A stretch of DNA of 64,000 bases from Poa pratensis (lineage: Eukaryota > Streptophyta > Magnoliopsida > Poales > Poaceae), in NCBI GenBank assembly GCA_947311845.1, contig CAMZMU010000116.1:2725492-2789491 (forward strand). The letters are read 5' to 3'. Shown here one piece after another: positions 42,984-53,494 of this stretch. Every line of letters begins with the position of its first letter. Within the stretch, counting starts at the first letter, position 1. The translations under genes and the position numbers were made by a program. The notes below the pieces were generated by a model. The model was not told the DNA's origin and ran no database searches. It was given only the letters and a program-made list of their open reading frames with translations.

Positions 42984-45962
42984 CTAGCATGGTGGCCCTC
43001 GCAAATGCGAGGGCAGCTCTTTATAGTAGTATTGAACTGATAGATAAAATTATAGCTTTATGAGATGTGTTAAAATACTGTACCCACTGAAATGTTATGA
43101 TAAATAAAATATCACATTTATAGAATGTTTTTTTAGATTTGTGGACGAATTATTAGTAACAAAAATTATTGATTTTTGTTGTTTTTTTAGCATGATGTTC
43201 AATCAATTCACATTTATAGAGCTGGTTGTTACTTTTGTTGTGATCATGAATCATTATGCATGCATGGTAATATGTTTTTGTCCATTTATTAATCTTAATT
43301 GATCTTGAGAAGTGGAAAGATGATGATAAGAATAGGAAAAAAATAATGAATAAATTAAATCGTGACAATTAGACCAAATAAAAATCAAGAAGTGTATTTA
43401 GTTGGTGTAGATTATCGATTATCATTGCCTTCTAATCGCAACCATATTTATTAGTTTTCATAATTTATGATATTCTCTTTGTCCATGCATAGTTTTTCTT
43501 GAAAGGAATGCGGTAGGGGAAGCCCCTACAACGTTTTTTGTTTTTGAAATAATACGAACCTAAATCTCCGTCCATGAGGACTTGAACCTGGGTGGCTGGG
43601 TTGTACATCCACTTCCCCCAGCTCACTTCTTTTGTCCATTCATAGTCCTTAGTATAACAATCATGCGGTCTTCATATTCATGCACATCGCGGCTCTCTCT
43701 GTCTTTCTTCTGCCCTCCCCACTGTATGTATGTCATACACGTAGGTATAAGTTGCCATGTAACATCGACCTAACAATCCGAGTACAAACTCAAATCCTTC
43801 TGACACTATAATTAAGAATATAAAGAGAAATTTTCATTAGTCCCTCTGACGCGACTTCAAGTGTTACCTCTGTGCAACATGTATATGTTTTTGTGTCTAT
43901 GTAATAATTAGGATCGACCATACAACAATTTGATGAAGATTGTACTATCTGGTACACTTATATAATCTATTAGTTGTGGTCTGTTGAGTTTTCAATTTGG
44001 TGAATTCATGTACGTCTTACTCTTATATACAATTATAAAGATCTATCGGTTGTGACATTTGTAGGTACAATTCAAAGATATAGCTGGTGTGATTTTCGAA
44101 GTATAAATATGAAGTTCTACTTGATGTGTTATGTTGGATACGATATGATTATTTGTATTTGCTTTATGTTTTGAAAAAATGAAGATATATCGATTGTGTT
44201 CTTTACAAATAAAGAGAGTTTTGCTATATTGACGGCCACATATTTACTTTTGTATTATGATATCAGACATCTAGATCTTTGTTTTTTTGCAGCATTGAGC
44301 CTACGAATATATTTTGATGGAGCTATTTTGTCTAGACATTTTGAGCGGTAAATAAATAATACTTATCTATTCAATATGTGAAAACATGTTTATTTGAAGC
44401 CACAAATCGGAGTAGAGACATCGTTTTTTACCGAGTTCACATAGACTCTTAGTAATAAAGGCTTAAATCTTACGATAGATAAACCAAAAATGTGTTCATT
44501 GAATCTTGAAAGTAAATAGGTCTAAGATGGGCCGCATGAGATAGCTTGCGTGTTATATAATATATGTGTCGCGTCATGTTGGGTTATTATTTCATTGCCA
44601 GTGGCAAAACAATGTTAACCTAGCTAAATTCTTCGCTTCTCTAGTCGCCGTCAATGTTGTGTGAGTAAGTGGGTATAGTGCATGTCTATTTATGTATTAC
44701 TTGATATTTTCCAAACAAAATAAAATGTATAATATGTTGTAAAACATATCTTGATATTTCTCTCCAAAGTTCTACAATGTTCGATTTTATAATTTTACTT
44801 TGCTTGTATTTCATTAAATTTTGTCGATGTTTTTGTGCCTGCAAGAATCGGTCGTCGCCCATTGAGTGTCGTTCCAAAAATAATAGGGAAATCTTATTTT
44901 CTCTTCATGTCTTGCTCAAACAGATCTTGAACAATATCGTTTATAATCATTTGGTTGCCAATCTGGTATGCATAAATTGCCATGTAGAAAGGTTTTTAGT
45001 TATGATGAAATTTCTCTTATTACAAAAACATGCATAATCAATAACATTGATATATGTTTGTATTTTGATTTTTTTCTTACTTTTCGTGTATGTAAATCTG
45101 CATGTCTATTTTTCACGCTGAATACATATTATTTGTTCCTAAAATTGAAGAGTGGCATCTTTTTTTATTCATCGTGGTGGCTGGAATTATATACGTGGTG
45201 GATAAGGGACACTGTATAGTACACGCACATTGCAATTAGCTGCGGCCGCCGGGCGTAAAGATTAACGAAGTAATAAATTAAATAGAAAATAAAACATACC
45301 TACTCTGGCTATCAACTTTTATCTTTGGGTTCAATTAAGTGATAAAGTATATTTTCTCGTAGTATTGAACACGGACACCTTTCTTTAACTTAGTCGAATT
45401 GATTTTTGTAGAAACTATCCGCTAGAAACTATTGGTCGTGTTATTCTTCAAGACATGTATAGCTTATACTTCAATCTTAAAAAAGTATGATACCAATCTA
45501 TGCATGACCGTTGTTCCTAGGGGCACATGGAGCACATGATATTTGCAAGATCGATTAGCTAGCTATACATCCGGCCGGATTATACTGATGGCGTACGTGG
45601 TTTTATATAGTATAATAAAATAATTATCCTGCCGGATTGCATGCAAGGAGAACTAACTCAGCTGGTCATCTCTGGCCAGTGTACGTGATACGTAACGTAC
45701 GTAACCTGTTGGTGTTGTGTGAACGTGGTTTGTTTTCCTTTTTTTTTTAAAGCGAACGGTAGATAATTTTGCTTACCGGATGTTTTTTTTTGTGAAACGG
45801 TATGTGACAACTTATTTGTACCTGCTAAAGTTGTACGTAATTTTTCTATCTTTTAATCTCAACCGTCACAACCAAAATCAACAGATTATATATTTCTAAC
45901 CTAAGTGGCTTAACGTGGTGGCTTTATTAGACAACCTCATTTTGCTTTTAGTATATAATAGA
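42984..45962 (-). mobile_element. putative non-autonomous Helitron, ~2.98 kb
   Basis: Minus-strand 5' end A/TCTATTATATACTAAAAGC at 45962. The 3' end is hairpin GCCCTCGCA-TT-TGCGAGGGC (42995-43014), seven bases, then CTAG at 42984-42987 followed by T. Insertion between A and T without target duplication is the Helitron rule and is met. No RepHel coding is seen. The interior is AT-rich and holds a SINE. The pairing of the two ends is inferred. Confidence 0.5.
43503..43622 (-). mobile_element. Au-type SINE fragment, minus strand
   Basis: The minus strand contains CAGGTTCAAGTCCTCATGG (B box GGTTCAAGTCC) and ends GTTGTAGGGGCTTCCCCTAC, like the 3' region of grass Au SINEs. Target duplications were not identified. 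Confidence 0.5.
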
Positions 45963-46032
45963 TTGCTGCACTATTGACAGAGAAAAAAATGATTATGAGT
46001 AACTGCAGAAATGGATCATAAACATCCATTAC

Positions 46033-46424
46033 CTGCCTCCAAGTAATGGACGCAGGGTCAATATCGAGTGTTGCAAAACTCCTAACTTATTCCGGTGTAA
46101 GCTCATCAGGGTCTGTCTTTGAGATGCCAAGCTTTATGAGGCGTCTGAGCATTACATCAGCAAAGCGCTTCTTCCCTTCGTTGTTTGGTGGACACAACAC
46201 AATCTATTGAACAGAACTTTGTCTGATTGAGAATTTTCATGAAACATCATTATGTCAATAGCAGCAGCAAAAAGATTGTTTGCAACTGTAACTGCATGGA
46301 TATCTCCAGTCATATGGAGGTTGAACTCATACATGGGTATAACTTGACTGTAGCCACCTGCAGCAGCACCTCCCTTGATTCCAAAGGTAGGCCGTCGTGA
46401 TGGTTGACGGACACAAGTGACAAC
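46033..46424 (-). pseudogene. formate-tetrahydrofolate ligase exon fragment (captured)
   Basis: The minus strand after an AG acceptor reads [60 protein letters not shown] and NRLC. After a 5-bp tandem duplication (TTGTG) that shifts the frame it continues [20 protein letters not shown] and DIDPASITW to a GCAG/GTAATG donor. These are conserved blocks of 10-formyltetrahydrofolate synthetase (one-carbon metabolism, cytosol). An in-frame TAA follows TPE. Only one exon is present, with no neighbours from the gene, so it is a displaced fragment. Confidence 0.8.
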
Positions 46425-47475
46425 CTATAAAACCAACAGAAGCAAATCAATAACATAATACAGTATAGACGGGTCTATAAGCCTAATGTAGTAACAATAT
46501 GTAGAGGTAAGAAAATGTAGAGAAAAAGAGCAGCAAACTGATCACAACTTCTGATCGCTCAGTTCATATAATATAATTCATACCCTCTGATGAGAAAATA
46601 TATGTGATGAAATTCTTTGTGTCCATCTCTTCCTTCACTTTCAGATAATTGCAATTGAATGCAAGTATGGTACAGAAATAACAGGAAAGTCTGCGTGATA
46701 GAAATAGCAACATGATAACGGAAATATCACCAAAAAACATCTTATGTAGACCATCTGAATTTTGATATTCTTAGTTGTATTATTTAATTTCTTTCGAATA
46801 AATAAGCCATTTAATTTGTGTTGAAGAAACTCTATGCAAAAAAAGACATAAGAGCCATGTATACAGGAATTGAACCTTCTAATATGTTAGGAAAATAATT
46901 ATGGAATGAAATAAAGGTATGGGATACATGCCATCGGTTGAATCCGAGCAAGATGAAGAAGTTGACATTGTCCATGGACTTAAGCAAATAGGCAAATTAA
47001 CAAAAAAATTATGTTAGGCACTGCATCGGATGAAGCACATGGATACAGATTCCCGCAGTTGAATACAGAGAGCTCTTCCTATAGTAGTTTGCCTGCTTAT
47101 GGTAAAAGTGGTAAAATTCTAAAGCCAAAAGGATGCATAAGTCTAAAGCTTCAGAAGGGATGCATAAGTAATCTCGTGGTACTCGTTTACTTACCTCTCT
47201 TCTCAAGATCTACATTGCCATAGTTGGCAACTCTCATCTATGTGATGAGTAATCCATCACACATAAAGCTGAATATGTCGCCTTAGATTTGTGATATCCA
47301 ATTAATACAGAAACACATTATATGCGGTGGCATTTCAGGAGGCTGACAGACATGTAATACTGTGTATGTACATATTGAGGGATGGCCACTCTATTGGCTG
47401 AAAGTGACTTGAGATTCATTATGCTACGGAAACGGATGAATGGAGACACGAAGAGAGGTGTGAGAACCGTAGTAC

Positions 47476-47696
47476 CTGGTCTCGGTGAGCACGAAGCCGG
47501 AAGAGGCCGACCTGCACGACGATGTTCCAGAGGATGACGTCGCAGTCCTTGCAGCCGGAGGCGAGGACGACGCCGGAGGGAGCGAAGCGAAGCGCAGGGC
47601 GGAGGCGGCTGCGCGGTGGCCGTGGAGAGTCGCGTCGCAGGCGCCTGTCTCAGCATCCCACAACCTGATGCTCCCATCGGCATGGCCGCTCCCAAT
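47476..47696 (-). pseudogene. WD40 exon fragment resembling WDR3/UTP12 (captured)
   Basis: The minus strand after TTTCTCTGCAG reads IGSGHADGSIRLWDAETGAC, DATLHGHRAAASALRFA. After a 5-bp tandem duplication (TTCGC) it continues SGVVLASGCKDCDVILWNIV and VQVGLFRLRAHRDQ with donor CAG/GTACTA. The WD dipeptides and the GLFRLRGHRDQ-like end match the second WD repeat region of WDR3/UTP12, a small-subunit processome protein of the nucleolus. Single exon, frame broken. Confidence 0.7.
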
Positions 47697-47944
47697 CTGC
47701 AGAGAAACCTGGCCGAGTTAGAGCGTGGGGAGCAGCGAAAGGGGAGGAATAGGAAGGAACGGAAAAGCCGTCGTCCACGGGCGAGCAGCAGGTCGGGCAA
47801 GCAGCAGGTGGGGGTCGGGAGTGGCGGCTCCGGCTGCCCCACCTCCGGCGCGGCCCTGGTCCCCGCCCCTAAAATCCGCGCTGGTCGCCGGCCGAGGGAG
47901 GAGAGGCGGCTCCCTACCGCTGGAGGAGCGGCCGGCTCGGGCTG

Positions 47945-48252
47945 AGGTGATAGGAGAGCTCGGAGCAGCAGCGGCGTCGGCGTGGAGGCGCGAGGCAGCA
48001 GAGTCGGGGAGGAGGTCCGGTGGGGTGGCGGCCAGGAGCGCGGAGAGAAGGCTGTCCCGCTCCTGGGCCTCGCGCTCGAGACGGTCGGCGTGGGCCCTCT
48101 GCGCCGCGGGCTGCTGCTCGGCGTCGGCGAGGCGCGGCCGGAGGTCGGCGGCCGCGTCGGCCCAGGAGGCGTGGTGGCCCGCGAAGATCTCGGCGGCGCG
48201 GGCGTTGGCGATGGCGGCGCCGCTGTGTCGGGGCTGGAGGGAGAGAAGATGA
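47945..48252 (-). pseudogene. unidentified coiled-coil exon fragment (captured)
   Basis: One minus frame reads NARAAEIFAGHHASWADAAA, RLADAEQQPAAQRAHADRLE, REAQERDSLLSALLAATPPD, a plausible alpha-helical, GC-rich first exon of a grass gene. No family is recognised. It shares orientation with the two neighbouring captured fragments. Confidence 0.4.
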
Positions 48253-48434
48253 GGTAAGTGAGAGGATAGGGTTACGGGTTAGTCTTTTATGCAGAAGGAC
48301 TGAGTCGTAAATGTCGTAAAATGTAGGGGCTTTTCTGCAAAAGAACCACGCGGACGTCGGTTGAAGGATCGACGACGCGGAGGCGGCCGGGCACTGTAGC
48401 TTTCGCGACGCTACAGTGCTCCGAGCGCGGAGAG

Positions 48435-48458
48435 AGCTTCCCAGAAGCTTCATTGATA
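48435..48458 (+). repeat. 24-bp direct repeat, right copy
   Basis: Exact match to 42591-42614. The pair brackets 42615-48434, the block holding the captured gene fragments. Confidence 0.9.
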
Positions 48459-48762
48459 TGTCTAGCTAGTAGCATAGTGCACTCTTGTTAGAAGCATGAT
48501 TGGCGTGTCAACGAAACTTTGTTCACTTGCGTAGGAAGCATACGTGTATTATTTTTGTGTGACTACGGAAGCTTCATTATTGTACACGGAGAAAAATTTT
48601 AGTGCTTCATGCATTCACTTAGCATATTTCAGGCAACATACACATGTGCTTCCTTCAAGTCGTCAAAAAATACAGCTTTGTACTTTTATATGAAATGTTT
48701 CCTATAGGTTACAAATTTGCTTCATTCTACATGATGATTTGTTTCATGCATACATCGTATGT
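48459..48762. repeat. GCTTCC-rich repeat, right part
   Basis: GAAGCATG, GGAAGCATAC, GGAAGCTTCATT, TGCTTCC and TTGCTTCATT recur, as on the left of the block. It ends at the T-run of the next element. Confidence 0.4.
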
Positions 48763-49325
48763 TTTTTTTTTTTTTTTTTTTTTTGAGGAACGGCGCATGA
48801 CATAGCACAGATCAAAGAACAAGATTACAAGTCACGCACGCACACACGCGAAGGCACCAGAAGCGACCTGCCCCGGAAAAAAACCAGCCACACCACAGAT
48901 CTCCGCCGTCGCCGGAACGAGCCGCCGAAGAAATATCCGAAGCTTGGAGGAACGCCGATGAAGATTTGAAGAGCCTCATGGGATGCCACCACAACGATGG
49001 CGCAAAGATCGCTGAACGAACATAGGCCGGGGAGAAACCCCACACTCCTCCAAGCCCAGCTCCGTCGCCAGAGCTGCACGCCGAGCTCCCACAGCACCAG
49101 AACCAGGCCAAGCCACATCCAGACGCCAACCCGAGCATCCTCCTGTACAAGCGGCGATGACGGCCAGCGCAGCGCACCAGCAGCCCATCGCACCACCCCC
49201 AGAATCCCCGGAATATGGCCAGGAGAAGCCATACCTCGACGAAGACGGGAACGGGGTACAAAAGCTCACGCCGACGACCTCCACCTTCGCCATGAAGACC
49301 GCCGCTGGAGCACTAACAAACAAGT
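48763..49325 (-). mobile_element. 5'-truncated LINE-like retroelement, minus strand
   Basis: A 22-base T-run (poly-A on the minus strand) is followed by GAGGAACGGCGCATGACA and about 540 bases of GC-rich sequence with long but unrecognised frames. The form fits a truncated LINE or similar retroposed sequence. Target duplication was not found. Confidence 0.5.
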
Positions 49326-49523
49326 AATGTGTTACAAGAAAACTCAATACATTTCCTTCAGGTTCGAAGCATGTGACATATGATAGGAAACATGTATCAG
49401 GTACTAAACGGAAGGAAGAACATACGTAGACACTAGTAAACATGCATGTACAGTACCCTTAAACATTGCATCTACAAGGACATCTCAATCTCAAGCCCAT
49501 CACGTGGCGAAACTAGTGGCATA

Positions 49524-49591
49524 CTCTCTCCGTTCCAAATTAGTTGTCTTCCATTTGCCAAAAAGTGGATGTATCTATACTACGGAGGAAG
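49524..49591. mobile_element. Stowaway-type MITE, 68 bp
   Basis: Inverted ends CTCTCTCCGTTCC and ACGGAGGAAG with TA on both sides (49522-49523 and 49592-49593). These are the terminus and TA target of grass Stowaway (Tc1/mariner) MITEs, near the size of the smallest families. Confidence 0.75.
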
Positions 49592-49831
49592 TAGATGGCA
49601 GGAAACTAGGAAAGCAACAGAGATGACGCCGACTGGAGAAGGTGCACTGTGTAGACGAACATATGAGAGGAAGGATCACTGGCGTTGAGTCCACTAGGAG
49701 CAACCGTGACGCCGTGACGGAGAGGCGGACACAATGGCGCTGGAAAGGAGGGATCTACACGTCCACGCGTTCGCCGAGGTCGAGCCACACGACCTCGCAG
49801 AGCAGACACGAGAACCATGAACCACACCGAC

Positions 49832-50067
49832 CACGTGCAGTGCTTCCTCCCCACAGGCCGAGCTGCTCCGCCTGCGTACGCCCATGCCGCTGTTGGTACT
49901 CTGCTCTCTCTGTCGTTGGCCCTCCAGGCCCCTGCTCGAGGACTGGGACCGCGTGCAGTGCTTCCTCGCCACACGCCTTGCTGCTCCGCCGCCGTGCGCC
50001 GATGCCGTTGTTTGTGCTCCGCTCTCTCCCTCATCGGCCTGGAGGCTACCTGCTCGACGTCAGGGTC
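49832..50067 (+). repeat. two-copy tandem repeat, 118-bp period
   Basis: Units start CACGTGCAGTGCTTCCTC (49832) and CGCGTGCAGTGCTTCCTC (49950), with about 85% similarity by eye over GAGCTGCTCCGCC, GCCCATGCCGCTG and GGCCCTCCAGG counterparts. Open frames across it are Arg/Pro-rich and unrecognised. 49594-50668 otherwise shows no gene I can support. Confidence 0.7.
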
Positions 50068-50668
50068 ATGGACAATGCAGGCATCGACGAGCTCCGCCGG
50101 AAGCTCGAACGGCGTCGTCGTCGGGGAGAGCCGCACAGGCGGCAACGGCGAGCGGAGACCAGGGAGGCAGGGACGATGGGCAATAGTGGCGGCAGCGATA
50201 TTAGCGCTCGAGCTCTTTTACGGTACAACTTACTTGTCCTGTGGTGCAGTAGTATTATTTGGGCTTGTTTAGTAAACTTATTATTGTAAGGGGGTAATTG
50301 AAATTGTTCAATCCATCCACAGGAAACAGAGCAAACCAAGCCGGACAGTAAAGAAAAGAAGAAACAGAGCATGGAGACAGATCGACCACGCACGCCTCCG
50401 CCGTCGTTGTTCCTTGGCGACGTCGTCGACTTGAGACAGATCGAGAATGAAGGAATGCACAAAAGCCTTGTGTATCTTCGCATGGGTAAAAAAAAGGTTT
50501 AAAGGATCGATTCACTCAGCACGAAAAGCATCAGAACCAGAATATATAATTGATGCCTGTTACAGACGACGGCACGCAATATTGGATAATCAGTGTTGAC
50601 TGTCCAGATTGTAACAGTTTCATGTACAGAATCAAGAATGAATAAGATTACATTGCTTTCTTTTGCTT

Positions 50669-50842
50669 CTAGTCCTTTTTTCTATTCCTCTCTATGCGAA
50701 CAAGTACGAATGACGTGTAAGCAAGTACTGCCGCGCAGAGAACCAATGAGAACAATGGACCTCGTATCCCGGATGAGAAGAAATCCAACATGAGATAGCT
50801 GTTGATTGTGATCAGTAGTGCTGCCACTGTCCAGGTTACAGC
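50669..50842 (-). pseudogene. NRAMP-family transporter, isolated last exon
   Basis: The minus strand after TTTCTCTTCAG reads AVTWTVAALLITINSYLMLD, FFSSGIRGPLFSLVLCAAVL, AYTSFVLVRIERNRKKD to TAG 50669-50671. Two hydrophobic helices and the LLITINSYLMLDFFSS block match the C-terminal transmembrane part of plant NRAMP divalent-metal transporters. The exon and splice site are clean, but no upstream exon is recognisable in the following 1.5 kb. Either a fragment, or a gene with a very long intron. Confidence 0.6.
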
Positions 50843-52347
50843 CTGAAGAGAAATGCAACAACTGGGTAAGAACATTGTCATCTATAAGAATATGAAATTA
50901 AAACAATGGTTCTTACAACAACACTGCATTTGATCAAATTACCAGGTCAAGAAAATGTTGGTTTCTTAATTTTTATAAAATGCAACTTCTAAATAATCTG
51001 GATAAGCACCGGGAGAAAAATTTGCCCCACAAAACACCACTCACTTTATCAACAGAAGCGCAAGCATGAGTAGATGCAGTCTACAAACTCTGCGTACCTG
51101 AATGCTAGACAGAGGATTTCATGTAGGTACATATAGTCAAATAGAGTCAAACATAGAAGATCTAAAAAACACACTGAAATAGGCATAACTTATGCCATAT
51201 GACTTCTCAAAGCTTACATTTTAAAGCTCTTACGACACATTGCTTATTAAGAAAAGCAGTAGTAGTGTCATGGCTGCCAAGGCATACGTTACTAGCTAAG
51301 GGCTATATCAGTAGGACAATATCCAACCCAATTTCACTTTAATGTTCATGCAGCAATGTTAAGAAAAACAAGGATGATACAGCAACATGCAGGAAGCAGT
51401 GCAGCATCCTGTACAGTACAACTATAGTAGTAAATCCTACCACAGGCTCTGCAGGAACTAGCAAATTAGAAAATGATACGACTTCATCAACCACTCATGA
51501 AAAATACAATTATCTTGAGACTACAAAGTATAAACTTGTAACACTGTTTTTTGGTCAATCAGTGCTCTTCATCACACTCACGGTTCAGTCAGTCTTTATT
51601 GTTGCAAATTTCAAGTTCAGGAGCAACTCATGTCCACTGCCTTATTCCTATGTATATGCTGATAATGTACACACATCTGATTCACCTGTTATTTTATTTC
51701 CTTGCAAAAACACTACCAACACAACATTTTCTTTGATTCTCTAAAAATAAGACCGATTTTTTATGCTAGCTTAGTCATGTAGTTTCCAGTGTTCTGGATC
51801 AGCAAAGTTGTAGCTGAACGTGACCCTATCAACTTATATCAATGCATAGTATACATGGCTGCTTCTAATTTCTTATTAGAAGTACAAATTAACAATTGAT
51901 CATTGTTTGTACCTTCTCACGGTCTCAACATGTGCATACTGCAAATTAAAATTAATTGTTATGCAGTAAGCCATAGCCGTTATGAATAAGTTTCCTAAGA
52001 CTGAACTTGCTGCTACTAGAAATGCACCACCGTGGCTCATTCAGTATGGTTATGTATCCATAATAGTTTCAATTTGAACTAGTGATAATTCTGATATGAC
52101 CAGAGGTTCATCGACGTTTTCTGTTTTTAGCTAGTCATATGTATAGTAAGGTAAGCAAGCTGATCATAATTTGTATTGATGAGAGAAAGAGCTTGTCCTC
52201 ATTGACTAATTTAATCAAACTTTAGCTGCCCTGCTCCTCTAATGCTCTCTCGCCTCGACGATTTGGTCACTTCACTCGCCTCACACAGGACATCCAGCAA
52301 TTTCGTCATGAACTCATCAGTTCAGAATCAACTCAAGCATACACTCA
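50843..52347. other. AT-rich, no gene recognised
   Basis: No coding signal or repeat is identified on either strand. It could be intron of the NRAMP gene or intergenic DNA. Confidence 0.35.
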
Positions 52348-52401
52348 ATGCTCTCAACCAAACAACATGAACAAGCTAGACGAAGAAGAAAGAAAATCAC
52401 C

Positions 52402-52830
52402 TCAGTGCGGCTGGAAGGCTTGTCTGTACCCATCCCCTTCCTTTTGTGGGCAAGGCCGCTTCTCGCCGGCAAGCCGGAGCCACCAGAAGACGATGGGCTG
52501 GTACCGGCGACACCATCGCGCGTGCTCGTCCCGCGCGTCCCTTCTGACGGCAGCGCGGCGCTCCCTGCCTCCCGCCGGCACCTTCAGGAATTGGCTTCTG
52601 CCATAGAACGCGAGCCCGCATCCTCTCTGCGCGCCGTCCCTGTCGGCGCAGGGGAGGTTTGCGTTCTCTGCCGGCTCAGGCCTCGGGTGCGGCTGCGCCA
52701 CCACGGCGACGTTGTGGCAAAGCAGCTCCACGAGGTCGCCATCTGCGTGGCCACTAGCGAGTGGACCGCTGGATGCGCCGCCGAGCGAGTGTGCCTGTGG
52801 ATCGGCCCTAACCCTAATCCCAGGATGCAC
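52402..52830 (-). pseudogene. possible PIF-type bHLH N-terminal fragment
   Basis: The minus frame reads GDLVELLCHNVAVVAQPHPR, PEPAENANLP, later FWWLRLAGEKRPCPQ, stop. ELL-x-x-N-x-x-VV-Q-P resembles the active-phytochrome-binding motif at the start of phytochrome-interacting factors of grasses. The rest is low complexity and the bHLH is absent. Opposite-strand frames are equally long, so this is a weak call. Confidence 0.3.
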
Positions 52831-52941
52831 AACTTGCGAAAACCCCCTCATGGGTGTGGAAATTGTTTTGCGGGACATGTTTTTTCGTTTACCCATTTTA
52901 CCCTTCGGTGGAAAAATACTGCTGCATGTGTTGACTAGTAT

Positions 52942-53190
52942 CACTAGTAGAAAAACCACCTTTGGTCCAGAGTCCTGTTTGCCCATTAGCCCCGGTTCAG
53001 GCAAAAACCGGGACCAGTGCCTGGCACTGGTCCCGGTTCGAGCTGCCAGGGCCCCGTGGGGCATTGGTCCCGGTTCGGTTGGGGTATTGGTCCCGGTTCT
53101 TGGCAAGAACCGGGACCAAAGCTCCAGAGCCGGCCACGTGGCGTGCGCGGAGCTTTGGTCCCGGTTCGTGCCAAGAACCGGGACCAATAC
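52942..53190 (+). repeat. CACTA 5' terminus and subterminal palindromes
   Basis: Palindromes built on TTGGTCCCGGTTCTTG and its complement lie at about 53090-53122 (16-bp perfect arms, one-base centre) and 53154-53188. Single arms occur near 52970-53040. In En/Spm elements such repeats are bound by the regulatory transposon protein. Confidence 0.85.
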
Positions 53191-53200
53191 CTCCCCTGCC

Positions 53201-53208
53201 TATATATA
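53201..53208 (+). promoter_or_regulatory. transposase gene TATA box
   Basis: TATATATA in CTGCCTATATATAACCCCC lies directly downstream of the palindromes. The transposase ATG is 290 bases further on, behind an intron ending TGATGCAG at 53494. Confidence 0.65.
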
Positions 53209-53494
53209 ACCCCCACCCCCCCTCTCTTCTCTCCTCTGTTTTTTTTTCTGGTTGGATTGGTGGGAAGTGGGTGCTAGTTTTTTTTTCTTTGCCACGCACA
53301 AGATGTGTTCGATGAAATGCCCGAGCCACACTTAAGTTCACACAAGATGATATCCTCGGCCGAGGTTAGCAACTTATCCTTTTCATCTGTAATTGATACA
53401 GAAATATTGCACGTGTCGATGTACGGTGGTCATTTCACTATTCAAGATGTTATTGTAATGGTATTTGATAAACTTAATTATATATATGATGCAG

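Noticed and set aside
49606..50289. Overlapping 179- and 215-codon ORFs
   Set aside because: Both strands are open because of GC content and a 118-bp tandem repeat. No family match is recognised.
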